The position numbers and the translations under genes are program-made. This document shows positions 8,394-17,295 of a stretch of 64,000 nt of DNA, in pieces; positions within the stretch are counted from its first letter, which is position 1; each line of letters opens with the position of its first letter. Source of the stretch: Xylanibacter ruminicola (GTDB taxonomy: Bacteria > Bacteroidota > Bacteroidia > Bacteroidales > Bacteroidaceae). The notes under the pieces were generated by a model, which ran no database searches, was not told the DNA's origin, and worked only from the letters and a program-made list of their open reading frames with translations. The stretch is taken from assembly GCF_900142525.1 (NCBI RefSeq), contig NZ_FRBD01000010.1, forward strand, positions 62,001 through 126,000, written 5' to 3'.

Positions 8394-10010
8394 ATGGAGG
8401 CAACAGAACTATATCAGCTATATAAACCTAAACTCCTTGGCATATGCAGACAATATGCCAAGGATGATGGTGTAGCAGAAGATTTGCTTCATGATGCCTT
8501 CGTGATTATTCTATCTTCGCTCGACAAACTCGAAGACAAGAATAAGATAGAACCATGGATGACATCGATAGTCAGAAACACATGCTATCACTATCGTCAA
8601 CTTACAAACAAAGAGCAATCTGCATTACACCAGTTGGCCAATGAAAAGCAGGAAACCAATGAAACTGCCATGACGCCTGATTACGATCAGCTAAAATCGC
8701 TTGTAGCCCAGTTGCCACAAGGCTATCAGCAGGTTTTCAGGCTCTCTGTATTCGAGGGACTTTCGCATCAGGAAATCAGCAGAACTCTTGGTATTGCTCC
8801 CCATTCTTCTTCATCGCAACTGTTCCATGCCAAACGGATGTTGAGGCAGATGGTAAAACAATCGTGGGTACTCATATTATTGCTTCTAGCCATACCTGCT
8901 TATATATGGCTGTTTATGCAGAAAGAAGAAACTAAAATTGAGAATACTCAGATGGCAGAAAAAACAATCAAGATCAAGCAACCTGAGCAGCCAAAGGCAC
9001 CTGAGTCTTCAGAACCTGATGCTCCTATCATCATCAACAGAATGCCATCAAGCAAGATAATACTTGCAACTCCATCTGTTGATGCTATTGATACTGCCAC
9101 TTATCAGATAGTAATCCCACAGATAGAGGAGATGCAGGAAACGAATAATCAGGCACTCGTCGACACAACAGAAGTTGAGGAGCAGAGAGAGGTTTTACCA
9201 ATCAGAACCTTAGAACCAGAACCAGTATTATTGGCTCAGACCAAGAAGCGCAGCAATCCTTGGAATATCACATTGACATACAGTGGATTGGGTAGAAACG
9301 ACGATTATCTAGCAGCAGCAACAATTGGTGATATGAGTTTCGATGCTGCCAGCAACACCATGCTGCCAGCAAGCGCCAGCAACTGGATAGACTACGATTT
9401 CTATCTCAACACCGCACCTGGTATTGTTATGGATGCCGAGACACGTTCGCTTATGAACATTGCTGCCCAAAACTCAAGCATCAACAATGGATGGATAGAA
9501 GCCCGTTATGAGCACAAACTGCCTATAACACTGCAGGTTATGCTTAACCGCCAACTCTCTAAGCGACTGTCGGTCGAGGCTGGATTAAGCTACACCAACC
9601 TCAACTCTACTATCACCACAGGTAGCACTCGAGCTTATATTCAGGAAGAGCAGCGTATTCACTACCTGGGCATCCCTGTCCGCATCAACTGGCAATGGCT
9701 CTGCAAGTCAAAACTCTGTCTCTACTCAGGCTTTGGAGCCATGTTCGAGACGCCTATCCATAGCAGTCTTAACATCACTCATATGGCTGGCGGACAGAAC
9801 ACATTCGGCAAGTCGTCTACACTCAGTCCATCTAACCAATGGTCTACTTCATTGGGTGTAGGCCTGCAATACAAGCTCACACCAAACATTGGTCTCTACT
9901 TGGAGCCTAGTCTGCAATATTTCATTCCTAACAGCAGTTCAGTTGAGACATATCGCACAGAACACCCGTTAGAGCTAACACTTCCAATTGGAGTCAGAAT
10001 CAGCTGGTAA
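8394..10010 (+). CDS. ECF sigma factor fused to a transmembrane segment and C-terminal outer-membrane beta-barrel
   Basis: A 538-residue uninterrupted frame. Residues 1-75 are sigma region 2 (YQLYKPKLLGICRQYAKDDG, then EDLLHDAFVIILSSL and WMTSIVRNTCYHY). Residues about 100-155 are region 4 with a helix-turn-helix (LPQGYQQVFRLSVFEGLSHQ, EISRTLGIAPHSSSSQLFHA). A single hydrophobic helix follows at once (about 157-176, SWVLILLLLAIPAYIWLFM), then a Glu/Pro/Thr-rich linker and, from about 284, amphipathic strands typical of an outer-membrane barrel. The barrel resembles that of 35571-36782 (YLGIPV, YLEPSL, SS(V/L)E, EHPL). In that locus sigma and barrel are separate genes and a short anti-sigma segment precedes the helix; here that segment is missing. 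Activity as a membrane-tethered sigma factor is inferred. Confidence 0.85.
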   Translation: MEATELYQLYKPKLLGICRQYAKDDGVAEDLLHDAFVIILSSLDKLEDKNKIEPWMTSIVRNTCYHYRQLTNKEQSALHQLANEKQETNETAMTPDYDQLKSLVAQLPQGYQQVFRLSVFEGLSHQEISRTLGIAPHSSSSQLFHAKRMLRQMVKQSWVLILLLLAIPAYIWLFMQKEETKIENTQMAEKTIKIKQPEQPKAPESSEPDAPIIINRMPSSKIILATPSVDAIDTATYQIVIPQIEEMQETNNQALVDTTEVEEQREVLPIRTLEPEPVLLAQTKKRSNPWNITLTYSGLGRNDDYLAAATIGDMSFDAASNTMLPASASNWIDYDFYLNTAPGIVMDAETRSLMNIAAQNSSINNGWIEARYEHKLPITLQVMLNRQLSKRLSVEAGLSYTNLNSTITTGSTRAYIQEEQRIHYLGIPVRINWQWLCKSKLCLYSGFGAMFETPIHSSLNITHMAGGQNTFGKSSTLSPSNQWSTSLGVGLQYKLTPNIGLYLEPSLQYFIPNSSSVETYRTEHPLELTLPIGVRISW

Positions 10011-10085
10011 GGCGAAAAAAGGCGAAAAATGGCCCTTTGTGTAATAATATGTAATCGATTTCTTGCAAAAAAGCAGGAAATCTTT

Positions 10086-10093
10086 TACTTTTG
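10086..10093 (+). promoter_or_regulatory. -7 element for the tonB-like/TPR regulator pair
   Basis: TACTTTTG followed by CACCG, 52 bp before the tonB-like start codon. A TTG near 10065 could serve as -33 element. Confidence 0.6.
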
Positions 10094-10145
10094 CACCGTC
10101 CGGACAGACAAACTGATTGTTGAACCATTTAAAAATTAGAAAAGT

Positions 10146-10550
10146 ATGAAGAAGTTTTTAATCATGGCACTGATGGCCTTGTTCGGCCTCACCACCGTGA
10201 GCGCTCAGAAGACCGTAGTAGCTCAAAAGAATCAGCAGGTATTCGACGTAGTAGAGAAGATGCCTGAGTATCCTGGTGGTCAGGCTGCCCTGTTCGAGTA
10301 CCTTAGCACAAACATCAAGTATCCTGCCGATGCCGAGAAACAGAAGATAGAAGGCAGAGTGCTTGTCACATTCGTGGTGAATACCGATGGTAGTATTACC
10401 GACATTGAAGTAGTAAAGAAGGCTTTCCCATCGCTCGATGCTGAGGCTGTAAGAGTCATATCAGGCATGCCCAAGTGGACTCCTGGCGAGCAGAAGGGCC
10501 AGAAGGTAAGAGTAAAGTATACCGTACCTCTTAATTTCCGCCTGAAATGA
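10146..10550 (+). CDS. Small secreted protein with TonB C-terminal domain
   Basis: A 134-residue protein: signal peptide (MKKFLIMALMALFGLTTVSA, cleavage before Gln21) followed almost directly by a TonB C-terminal domain, with PEYPGGQAALFEYLSTNIKY, PADAEKQKIEGRVLVTFVV and SLDAEAVRVISGMPKWTPG as family hallmarks. Normal TonB has an uncleaved membrane anchor and a long proline linker; this one has neither, so it should be free in the periplasm and could not transmit ExbBD force by itself. Its stop overlaps the start of the TPR regulator (ATGA), so the two are probably translationally coupled. A periplasmic modulator of TonB-dependent receptors or of that regulator is a guess. Confidence 0.85.
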   Translation: MKKFLIMALMALFGLTTVSAQKTVVAQKNQQVFDVVEKMPEYPGGQAALFEYLSTNIKYPADAEKQKIEGRVLVTFVVNTDGSITDIEVVKKAFPSLDAEAVRVISGMPKWTPGEQKGQKVRVKYTVPLNFRLK

Positions 10551-12100
10551 TATTTTTCGTTTATCTCATATTCTCTCTCGTTATTGTGGGCTGCTCGCAT
10601 CAGGAGCAGCCCCACAACAGCGTTATTACCCAAGCTGAACAGATAGTAGTAGAGCATCCTGATTCGGTGGTTATCATGCTCGAACCGTATTGGGCTGATA
10701 CAACGCTCTCTAATCCTGATCGTGCCCTCTTCGGATTGCTTTATACCGAGGCCTTGCATCGCAGCGGATTGGCTACAGAATCAACTCAGCTTATCCAGTT
10801 CAGTAGAGACTATTATGAGAGTCATAACGATAAACCGCGATTGGCAAGGGCCTTTCTGCACCACGCCATCGTGCTCTACCACAAGCAGCAAACCCACGAG
10901 GCCGTGCTCACCATGAAGCAGGCTGAACAGATAGCTTCAGAGGTTAACGATCCCGTTCATAATTGTTACCTCTATTCCGTGCTTGGCGACATCAACGACA
11001 ATGTGGGAAACTATACCCAAACGCTTCGATATTACAAGCTTGCTCTGGCCACAGCGCGCCAATGCCACAAGGACGACTGGATAGTAAGGGCGCTTAACAA
11101 TATTGCCCAGACCTATGATATGCTGGGCGAGACGGATAGTCTGCATTACTACAACGAGCTGGCCAAGCCCTATGCGCCTAAAACCGATGGAGAGATTCGC
11201 GCCACCTATCTTACTAATGTGGCTAGCTACAAGATGCAACTGGGCAAGCGCCATGAGGCCAAGCAGCTATTGCTCAAGTCCCTGCAGGAGGCGCCTACTG
11301 ATAGAGCTTCAAAACTCCTGGCCGATGTGTATCTGGCTGAGCACGATACAGTTAGCGCAGCTGAACAATGGTATCGACTGGTTAACTCCTTCTCGCCCGA
11401 TGTCAGCATCAGCTCCTATCGCCAGCTGATCAGATACCTCACCAATCGTGGCGATGCTGAAAGGGCTGCCTATTTCAGCAGCTGCCTCAACGAGGTCTAT
11501 CACGATCTCTACCAGCGCAGCGATGCAGCCAGCATCATCGACCTGCAGGCCCAGTTCGACGAGCAGCAAAAGGAGCGCCAGCAGTATCAAACCACCATCT
11601 TGTTGCTTTCAGCCATTCTGTTGCTGATACTCATCACGATAGTAGCCATCTGGTACAGTCGTCGAAGGATTGACCGCCTCAACGCCCGCTTTGTTGAAAG
11701 TCAGAAGAAGTACGACCGCACGCGCGAGGAGCTGACCCAAATGCGATTACAGCGCGAACGCGAAGAACGTGAGAATTCAGAGCAACTCAAGACCATCGTT
11801 GCCTCTCTGCATGCCTCAGCCAATAAAGGCCGTGCCGCCTCTGATGAGGATATGAACGCCTTGGCCCAATGCTCTTACGCCCTTAGTCCCAATCTGCAAT
11901 TGCTCTTCGCACCACTCAACGCCAAGGAGCAGAGCATCTGTCTGCTCATCCGCCACAACTTCCAGCCTACGGAGATTGCCACACTGACCATCTCAACCCC
12001 TCAAACCATCACCAACACCCGCGTCCGCCTCCTCAAAAAACTCTTCAACGAGACAGGCGGCGCCAAAGATTTCGACACCAAACTCCACGCGTTCGAATAG
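10547..12100 (+). CDS. Membrane TPR sensor with C-terminal helix-turn-helix
   Basis: A 517-residue protein. The N-terminus is a signal-like hydrophobic stretch ending in a lipobox-like VIVGC (Cys16). Residues about 25-340 form tetratricopeptide-type helical repeats (for example HNCYLYSVLGDINDNVGNYT, ALNNIAQTYDMLGETDSLHY). A transmembrane helix (about 349-369) is followed by a coiled coil and a LuxR-like HTH near the end (LNAKEQSICLLIRHNFQPTE, IATLTIS). This layout, common in Bacteroidota, places TPRs in the periplasm and the DNA-binding part in the cytoplasm. Its ATG overlaps the stop of the upstream TonB-domain gene by four bases. Targets are unknown. Confidence 0.85.
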   Translation: MIFFVYLIFSLVIVGCSHQEQPHNSVITQAEQIVVEHPDSVVIMLEPYWADTTLSNPDRALFGLLYTEALHRSGLATESTQLIQFSRDYYESHNDKPRLARAFLHHAIVLYHKQQTHEAVLTMKQAEQIASEVNDPVHNCYLYSVLGDINDNVGNYTQTLRYYKLALATARQCHKDDWIVRALNNIAQTYDMLGETDSLHYYNELAKPYAPKTDGEIRATYLTNVASYKMQLGKRHEAKQLLLKSLQEAPTDRASKLLADVYLAEHDTVSAAEQWYRLVNSFSPDVSISSYRQLIRYLTNRGDAERAAYFSSCLNEVYHDLYQRSDAASIIDLQAQFDEQQKERQQYQTTILLLSAILLLILITIVAIWYSRRRIDRLNARFVESQKKYDRTREELTQMRLQREREERENSEQLKTIVASLHASANKGRAASDEDMNALAQCSYALSPNLQLLFAPLNAKEQSICLLIRHNFQPTEIATLTISTPQTITNTRVRLLKKLFNETGGAKDFDTKLHAFE

Positions 12101-12114
12101 AAATATGAAAACGA

Positions 12115-12166
12115 CCTCCCCGCTCGACCTTTGGCGCTTGCAAGGCAAGAAAGCCGAGCGGGGAGG
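12115..12166. repeat. Dispersed hairpin repeat, type copy, after the TPR regulator
   Basis: CCTCCCCGCTCG and CGAGCGGGGAGG form a perfect 12-bp stem. The loop region carries ACCTTTGGCGCTTGCAAGGC, shared with the 47232-47262 promoter insert (minus strand) and with the GH92 insert. Placed 15 bp past the stop codon, it probably acts as a terminator. Confidence 0.75.
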
Positions 12167-12211
12167 TTTGTCAATATAACATGCGGAAACCTGTTAAATG
12201 TTGCTTTTTTC

Positions 12212-12242
12212 TTGTATTATTGGAATTATTGTTTTATATTTG
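12212..12242 (+). promoter_or_regulatory. Promoter for the 12312 barrel gene
   Basis: A TTG at 12212-12214 and TATATTTG at 12235-12242 have the spacing of a Bacteroidota -33/-7 pair. The leader to the ATG is about 65 bases and AT-rich. Confidence 0.65.
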
Positions 12243-12311
12243 CAAACGAAATCTATTACAACAACAGACCTATTACCGGTTTAATTTATTAATTTTTTTT
12301 CTTTCATACGT

Positions 12312-12845
12312 ATGAAAAAGTTATTTTTGACATTGTGTGTTGCTCTGTTCGCTATGGGCGCACAGGCACAGCAGAAGGGTGATTTTGCACTTGGTGTAAA
12401 GGGTGGTCTTTCATTTACAAAGTTTCAGTTCGGTGATTATAAGGAGAACATTACAAGAGGTGCTGTTGGCGCTTTTGCCCAGTACAATCTTTCCAATCAC
12501 TGGCGCGCTGAACTTGAGGGTATCTACCATCCCAAAAAGGATAATGTATCTGATTTTACTGCAGGTCTGAATATTCAATATCTAGTTAATGTGTGCGAGG
12601 GGGTTAAGTTTTATCCTCAGTTTGGTTATGCATTGGCTTTTGTGCATGAGGATGATATTGTTTTTGCTAACGGAAGCACTATTAGTCATGACAATAATAA
12701 TTCTACCGATGGCGGTATTCAGTTTGGTTTGGGCGCTCAGTTCAATATTGGTGAAAAGGCATTTATCCTAGCCGACTATAAATTCCAGCCAGGTATCTTC
12801 GGCGACTGCCACGTTGTAAATGTGGGTGTTGGATTCAGACTCTAA
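12312..12845 (+). CDS. Small outer-membrane beta-barrel protein
   Basis: A 177-residue protein with a signal peptide (MKKLFLTLCVALFAMGAQAQ) and an eight-strand-like alternating pattern (FALGVKGGLSFTKFQFGDY ... NVGVGFRL). The length and final aromatic/Leu-rich strand fit the OmpA/OmpX-type outer-membrane barrel (porin family protein of Bacteroidota). No ligand or function can be assigned. The next gene starts four bases after its stop, suggesting co-transcription. Confidence 0.8.
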   Translation: MKKLFLTLCVALFAMGAQAQQKGDFALGVKGGLSFTKFQFGDYKENITRGAVGAFAQYNLSNHWRAELEGIYHPKKDNVSDFTAGLNIQYLVNVCEGVKFYPQFGYALAFVHEDDIVFANGSTISHDNNNSTDGGIQFGLGAQFNIGEKAFILADYKFQPGIFGDCHVVNVGVGFRL

Positions 12846-12849
12846 CATT

Positions 12850-13617
12850 ATGAACATTAAACTTCACACCCCAAAGAGCTTAAAGGCGGGCAGCGGAATG
12901 GCTTCGATGAAGCAATTCTTGTTGTCGATAGTTGCCACCTCCATATCTATCGCACTTACATTCGGAACGGCGGCTTTCCTTGACAACAAAAAGAAACAAA
13001 GCGAGAAACGCGAGATTGTGATGATGGTGATGTACGATATGTACAACTCGCTCAAATCGATTGAAAAGGCCGACTCGATGATTCATCAGTCGATGGAGAT
13101 CCAGAGGCAGATAGCGGAAGATACCACCAAGTTTGAAACGTACAAGTTTAAAATGGTACATCTGATGCCGAAGGTGGAATATACAGAAACCACAGAGCGC
13201 ATCTTCTCATCGAGCATCGAAACCATCAACACCGTGGGCAATGTTCTCTTCACCGAAAATGTGGCAGAGTTCTATCAGAATCGCCAGTATTACAAAACGA
13301 TGGTCTGTGACTCTGTGACTAATGAATTAACCCAAACTGCGGCTATCTCCACATTAAAAGGCACACTAAATTTTAGTTACTTGATTTATGCCGTAATCAG
13401 CACTGGTACTCTGAATGACATGCAACAACAGTATGCCCAGTGCAAGCAGATGATGGAAGTGAGCGATGAGGAGATAGAGGCTTATCGGAAGCAAAGAGAA
13501 CAGATAGATAAAGGTACATCTAAGGGTAATGAAGCAACTGCCTCCATCATCAACGAAATCAAGGAGTTGCAAAAGAGTATTGATGAGTCGAAAGCAAAAC
13601 TTCTATTTTCTAAGTAG
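12850..13617 (+). CDS. Membrane-anchored protein of unknown function
   Basis: A 255-residue protein, start taken at ATG 12850 because an upstream alternative would run back into the barrel gene. One transmembrane segment near the N-terminus (about residues 21-44, FLLSIVATSISIALTFGTAAF) is followed by a long helical soluble part rich in Lys, Glu and Gln with likely coiled coils (AYRKQREQIDKG, INEIKELQKSIDESKAKL). I recognise no family. Its 3' end overlaps the converging aldo/keto reductase gene by 15 bases. Confidence 0.7.
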   Translation: MNIKLHTPKSLKAGSGMASMKQFLLSIVATSISIALTFGTAAFLDNKKKQSEKREIVMMVMYDMYNSLKSIEKADSMIHQSMEIQRQIAEDTTKFETYKFKMVHLMPKVEYTETTERIFSSSIETINTVGNVLFTENVAEFYQNRQYYKTMVCDSVTNELTQTAAISTLKGTLNFSYLIYAVISTGTLNDMQQQYAQCKQMMEVSDEEIEAYRKQREQIDKGTSKGNEATASIINEIKELQKSIDESKAKLLFSK

Positions 13618-14949
13618 CTCTACTATGCGGGACATTTGATTGGGGATGCGGATTTGCTGGGGGCATTTGGCGAGGCATTCCTCGCAATCGGCACAACTGC
13701 GGGCCCAGGTTTCTACGTTGGGCAGGGCATTGCGCAGGCCATCGGCAAACTGCTGTTTCTTGGTGGCATAGTCGACAGCTTGCTTCTCGGGGAGGGGCAG
13801 GATGTGGTTGTTAACGGCCTCGTTGTAGTAGGCAAAGTTGCCTGGAATGTCAACGCCGTAAGGACAAGGCATGCAGTAGGCACAAGTGGTGCAGGGGATG
13901 GTGGGGAAACCTGCCATCTGGTCGGCAATCTCGGCCAGCAGCGTGTTCTCGGCCTCGGTACAGTTTTCGAGTGGCGAGAAGGTCTCCACGTTCTCCTTAA
14001 GGTGGCCCATCTGGTTCATACCGCTCAGCGTAGTGAGGATGTTGGGGTGAGAACCCACCCAACGGAAAGCCCAACGGGCGGTGCTATCATCAGGGCGAAC
14101 GGCCTTCAACTGATCAGTAAGCTCCTTGGCCATCTTGCCAAAGGCGCCACCACGCAGGGGCTCCATAATGACGCATTGCACGCCCGTCTTCTCGCACTTA
14201 TTATACAGGTACTCGGCATCGGCATCCTTACGCCAACCGTTACCCATAGAGGCATGGCGCCAATCGAGGAAGTTCATCTGAATTTGAACAAAATCGAAGT
14301 GGTACTCCTCCTGATGGTCGAGTAACCAGTCGAACGGACGCACATCGCCATGATACGAGAAACCCAAATGACGAATGCGACCAGCCTCGCGCTCCTTCAA
14401 CAGGAACTCGAGCAGATGGTTGTCGAAGAATCGCTTGTTGAGTGTGTCCATACCTCCGCCGCCAATGCTATGCAGCAGGTAGTAGTCGATATGGTCCGTC
14501 TTGAGGCGCTGGAACGACTGGTAGTACATCTTCTGAGACTCTTCGAAGCTCCACAGGCGCTGATTCTGGTTTGACATCTTGGTGGCGATGTAATATTTGT
14601 CGCGCGGATGGCGGCTGAGGGCATTGCCCGTAAGCACCTCCGACTGACCGCCCATATACATGGGGGCGGTATCGAAGTAGTTCACGCCGTGCTCGATGGC
14701 ATAGTCAACCAGCTGGTTCACCTCTTCCTGATTATTGGGCAATCGCATCATGCCAAAACCAAGCAGAGAAATCTGCTCGCCAGAACCATGCTGCACGCGA
14801 TAAGTCATGCGATTAGGTGAAACCGCCTTTTTCTCGTTTTGAGCCAACGCACGCAGCGGACCCATGACGCTTGAAGCCATAGCGGCTCCTGCGCCCATAC
14901 CTAGGCGGCGCAGGAAGTCGCGACGACTCATGTTTCTTTTCTCCTCCAT
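13603..14949 (-). CDS. Tat-exported aldo/keto reductase with two ferredoxin-type clusters
   Basis: A 448-residue protein. The N-terminus carries a twin-arginine motif (SRRDFLRRLGMGAGAAMASS), pointing to export of a folded, cofactor-loaded enzyme. The middle is an aldo/keto reductase barrel (LGFGMMRLP, GVNYFDTAPMY, DYYLLHSIGGGG). The C-terminus has two 4Fe-4S cysteine groups, CTTCAYCMPCPYGVDIP and CADCEECLAKCPQQIRIP. The start is put at ATG 14949; ATG 14931 directly before SRRDFL is possible. It is 21 bp downstream of the alpha-galactosidase gene on the same transcript, hinting at oxidised sugar or glycoside substrates, though none is shown. Confidence 0.88.
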   Translation of the reverse strand: MEEKRNMSRRDFLRRLGMGAGAAMASSVMGPLRALAQNEKKAVSPNRMTYRVQHGSGEQISLLGFGMMRLPNNQEEVNQLVDYAIEHGVNYFDTAPMYMGGQSEVLTGNALSRHPRDKYYIATKMSNQNQRLWSFEESQKMYYQSFQRLKTDHIDYYLLHSIGGGGMDTLNKRFFDNHLLEFLLKEREAGRIRHLGFSYHGDVRPFDWLLDHQEEYHFDFVQIQMNFLDWRHASMGNGWRKDADAEYLYNKCEKTGVQCVIMEPLRGGAFGKMAKELTDQLKAVRPDDSTARWAFRWVGSHPNILTTLSGMNQMGHLKENVETFSPLENCTEAENTLLAEIADQMAGFPTIPCTTCAYCMPCPYGVDIPGNFAYYNEAVNNHILPLPEKQAVDYATKKQQFADGLRNALPNVETWARSCADCEECLAKCPQQIRIPNQMSRIVELLRK

Positions 14950-14970
14950 TTCAAACAAGTTTTAGTTAAG

Positions 14971-17169
14971 TTATTCAGCATCTAACAGCAGTACACGGCT
15001 GCTCCAATCGCTCTTCTTGCTCCACTCAGGTTCGTTGCGATAAGGCATCTCTAGACCGTGATTCATTAAGTAAGCACCACTGAAGGTCTTGCCCTCAACA
15101 TCCATAGGCTTGAGGTCGATGCGGTTCAGCTCGTGTACCTTATAATTCTTATTAGCATCAAGGCCAGCCATTTTTACACGAGGCAGATGCTCGTTTTGGA
15201 ACGACTCGGTCTTCCACCAGAAGAACACGCTCTTTGATTTCTGCTCATCGACATACATGAGCGAAGCAACGCCCTTCTTATCGTAAGGCGAAACCAGGCG
15301 ATAGATATCGCCAAACTGTACGATAGGACGAATCTGCTTATACTCAGCAATGGCATTACGGCACAGCGCCTTCTCCTCATCAGTCATATTCTTAGGCTGA
15401 ATCTCCATACCCAGACGTCCGCTCATAGCCACATCGATGCGATACTTCATGGCTGTGGTGCGGAAAACGGTATGGTTTGGTGTGGCCGAAATGTGGCAAG
15501 CCATAGCGATGGCTGGGAAGAAATAAGAGGTGCCCCACTGCATATAGATGCGCTGGAGGGCATCGGTATTATCGCTCTCCCAGAACTCGTCGAAGTAGGG
15601 CAGTACGCCCCAGTTAGCACGTCCGCCACCAGAGGCACAAGCCTGAATGGTCAAGTCGGGATACTTGGCGCGAATACGCTGGCAGGTCTTCTCCAATCCA
15701 CGATGATACTCGATGTAAAGATGGCTCTGATCGTTCATGGTGAGGTACTGCGAACCGTGGTTCATAATCGACATGTTGGCATCCCACTTGATGTAGTCGA
15801 TCTCTGGATACTTGGTCATCAGATTATCAACCACAGAGAACACAAAGTCTTGAACCTTAGGATTGCTCATATCGAGAATCAACTGCGTGCCTCCACGGCC
15901 TTTAACGGCATCGCGCTTGGGAGCCTTGATAATCCAATCGGGGTGAGCATCGTAGAGCTCAGAAACAGAGTTGGTCATCTCGGGCTCAATCCAGATACCG
16001 AACTTGATGCCGTGCTTCTTAGCATCGCGCAGAAGTCCCTCGATACCCTCAGGCAGTTTGGTCTTATCAACTACCCAGTCGCCAAGGGCGCAGTTATCGG
16101 TTTTACGAGGATACTTATCGCCAAACCAGCCATCGTCCATTACAAAGAGCTCACCGCCCATAGAGGCGATATCGCCCATCATCTGGTCCATACCCTGCTG
16201 GTTGATGTCGAAGTAAACGCCCTCCCAAGAGTTGAGCAGAATCTTGCGCTCCTTATTGCCGTGAGCCAGCATGTACTTGCGGCCCCACTTGTGGAAGTTG
16301 CGCGAAACGCCAGAGAGACCACACTTTGAGAAGCTGAATGCCACCTTTGGGGTTGCGAAGGTCTCACCCTTCTTGAGGTGATACTCAGAGTTATCGGGGT
16401 TGATACCAGCAAAGAAGTAGTGGTACTCAGTATCATCGGTCTCAACCTTGAGCTGGTAGTTACCTGAATAGCAGAGGGCGGCACCAATAACATCGCCACT
16501 ATTCTCGCGACCTTTTCCATCGAGCGAGAACATCACTTCGGCATGATCGGTATGCGAGTTGCGCGCGCCATCCTTATTCTTAATCACCTTCTGGCCTGCA
16601 AGAATGGGCTCTTCAGTCAGATTGGATTCGTTGCCCCAAGAGCCAGAGAAATGCGAAAGCCAAACATTGCCACGACGGATGGGCAGAGAGCAAGATGCAA
16701 ACTGGGTGAGCGTAACAGGTTTCTTCTCACCATTCTTGATCTCTGTCCAGGTCTCGATAATATCCTCATCGTAAACAGCGCGATAGCAAAGGTCGACAGT
16801 TACGGGATAAACAGGATCAACTAGATGGATGCGATACTCACGGTTATTACCTTTGCCCTCAATCTCGTCGACATAATCTGAGCCTAATACCGTCGACATA
16901 TTGCCATCAGCATGACGTATAGCGATGGCGGCCTCAGCCGGGCAGTTCATACCGTAAGCTGGATAAGCGTCCATACGGCCACTACGAGGCTTCTGCAGAT
17001 TCTGCAGGTCATAATCACTCAGGCGTGTACCATAATAAACATACTGGGGCTGTTTATCCCCCTCTACATCAAGCACCATAGTGGTGTTTTTAGTCTGGAT
17101 AACCACTTGTTCGGCCCATGTTGTAGAGGCTGAGATCAAGAGAGAAACTAGAAAAAGAATTTTCTTCAT
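14971..17169 (-). CDS. Alpha-galactosidase, GH36 family
   Basis: A 732-residue exported glycosidase (signal MKKILFLVSLLISASTTWA). It removes alpha-1,6-galactose from raffinose-family or galactomannan oligosaccharides. GH36 landmarks are the N-terminal beta-supersandwich, FVMDDGWFGDKYPRK, FGIWIEPEMTN, the nucleophile Asp in YIKWDAN (about residue 459), GGGRAN, and the acid/base Asp in ESDNTD (about 531). Being exported, it likely works in the periplasm. It is transcribed first, followed by the aldo/keto reductase. Confidence 0.93.
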   Translation of the reverse strand: MKKILFLVSLLISASTTWAEQVVIQTKNTTMVLDVEGDKQPQYVYYGTRLSDYDLQNLQKPRSGRMDAYPAYGMNCPAEAAIAIRHADGNMSTVLGSDYVDEIEGKGNNREYRIHLVDPVYPVTVDLCYRAVYDEDIIETWTEIKNGEKKPVTLTQFASCSLPIRRGNVWLSHFSGSWGNESNLTEEPILAGQKVIKNKDGARNSHTDHAEVMFSLDGKGRENSGDVIGAALCYSGNYQLKVETDDTEYHYFFAGINPDNSEYHLKKGETFATPKVAFSFSKCGLSGVSRNFHKWGRKYMLAHGNKERKILLNSWEGVYFDINQQGMDQMMGDIASMGGELFVMDDGWFGDKYPRKTDNCALGDWVVDKTKLPEGIEGLLRDAKKHGIKFGIWIEPEMTNSVSELYDAHPDWIIKAPKRDAVKGRGGTQLILDMSNPKVQDFVFSVVDNLMTKYPEIDYIKWDANMSIMNHGSQYLTMNDQSHLYIEYHRGLEKTCQRIRAKYPDLTIQACASGGGRANWGVLPYFDEFWESDNTDALQRIYMQWGTSYFFPAIAMACHISATPNHTVFRTTAMKYRIDVAMSGRLGMEIQPKNMTDEEKALCRNAIAEYKQIRPIVQFGDIYRLVSPYDKKGVASLMYVDEQKSKSVFFWWKTESFQNEHLPRVKMAGLDANKNYKVHELNRIDLKPMDVEGKTFSGAYLMNHGLEMPYRNEPEWSKKSDWSSRVLLLDAE

Positions 17170-17208
17170 GTTGGAATAATGATTTAGTTGTTAGTGATAA
17201 TCTGGGCG

Positions 17209-17216
17209 CAAAGATA
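17209..17216 (-). promoter_or_regulatory. -7 element of the alpha-galactosidase operon
   Basis: Minus-strand TATCTTTG followed by CGCCC, 40 bp before the ATG, is an excellent TAnnTTTG match. Confidence 0.65.
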
Positions 17217-17295
17217 AGAAAATAATTTGGTTATTTCAAAAAAAAGTTGTTATTTTGCAGGCTAAAGTATAAGAAAGAGTAAAATAAGTACATAC

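Noticed and set aside
13636..14325. 229-codon open frame on the plus strand
   Set aside because: Antisense to the aldo/keto reductase C-terminus with its Cys clusters; composition is what a shadow frame would give.
15472..16329. 285-codon open frame on the plus strand
   Set aside because: It is antisense to the alpha-galactosidase, whose catalytic motifs lie in the opposite frame; its translation shows no recognisable domain or promoter.
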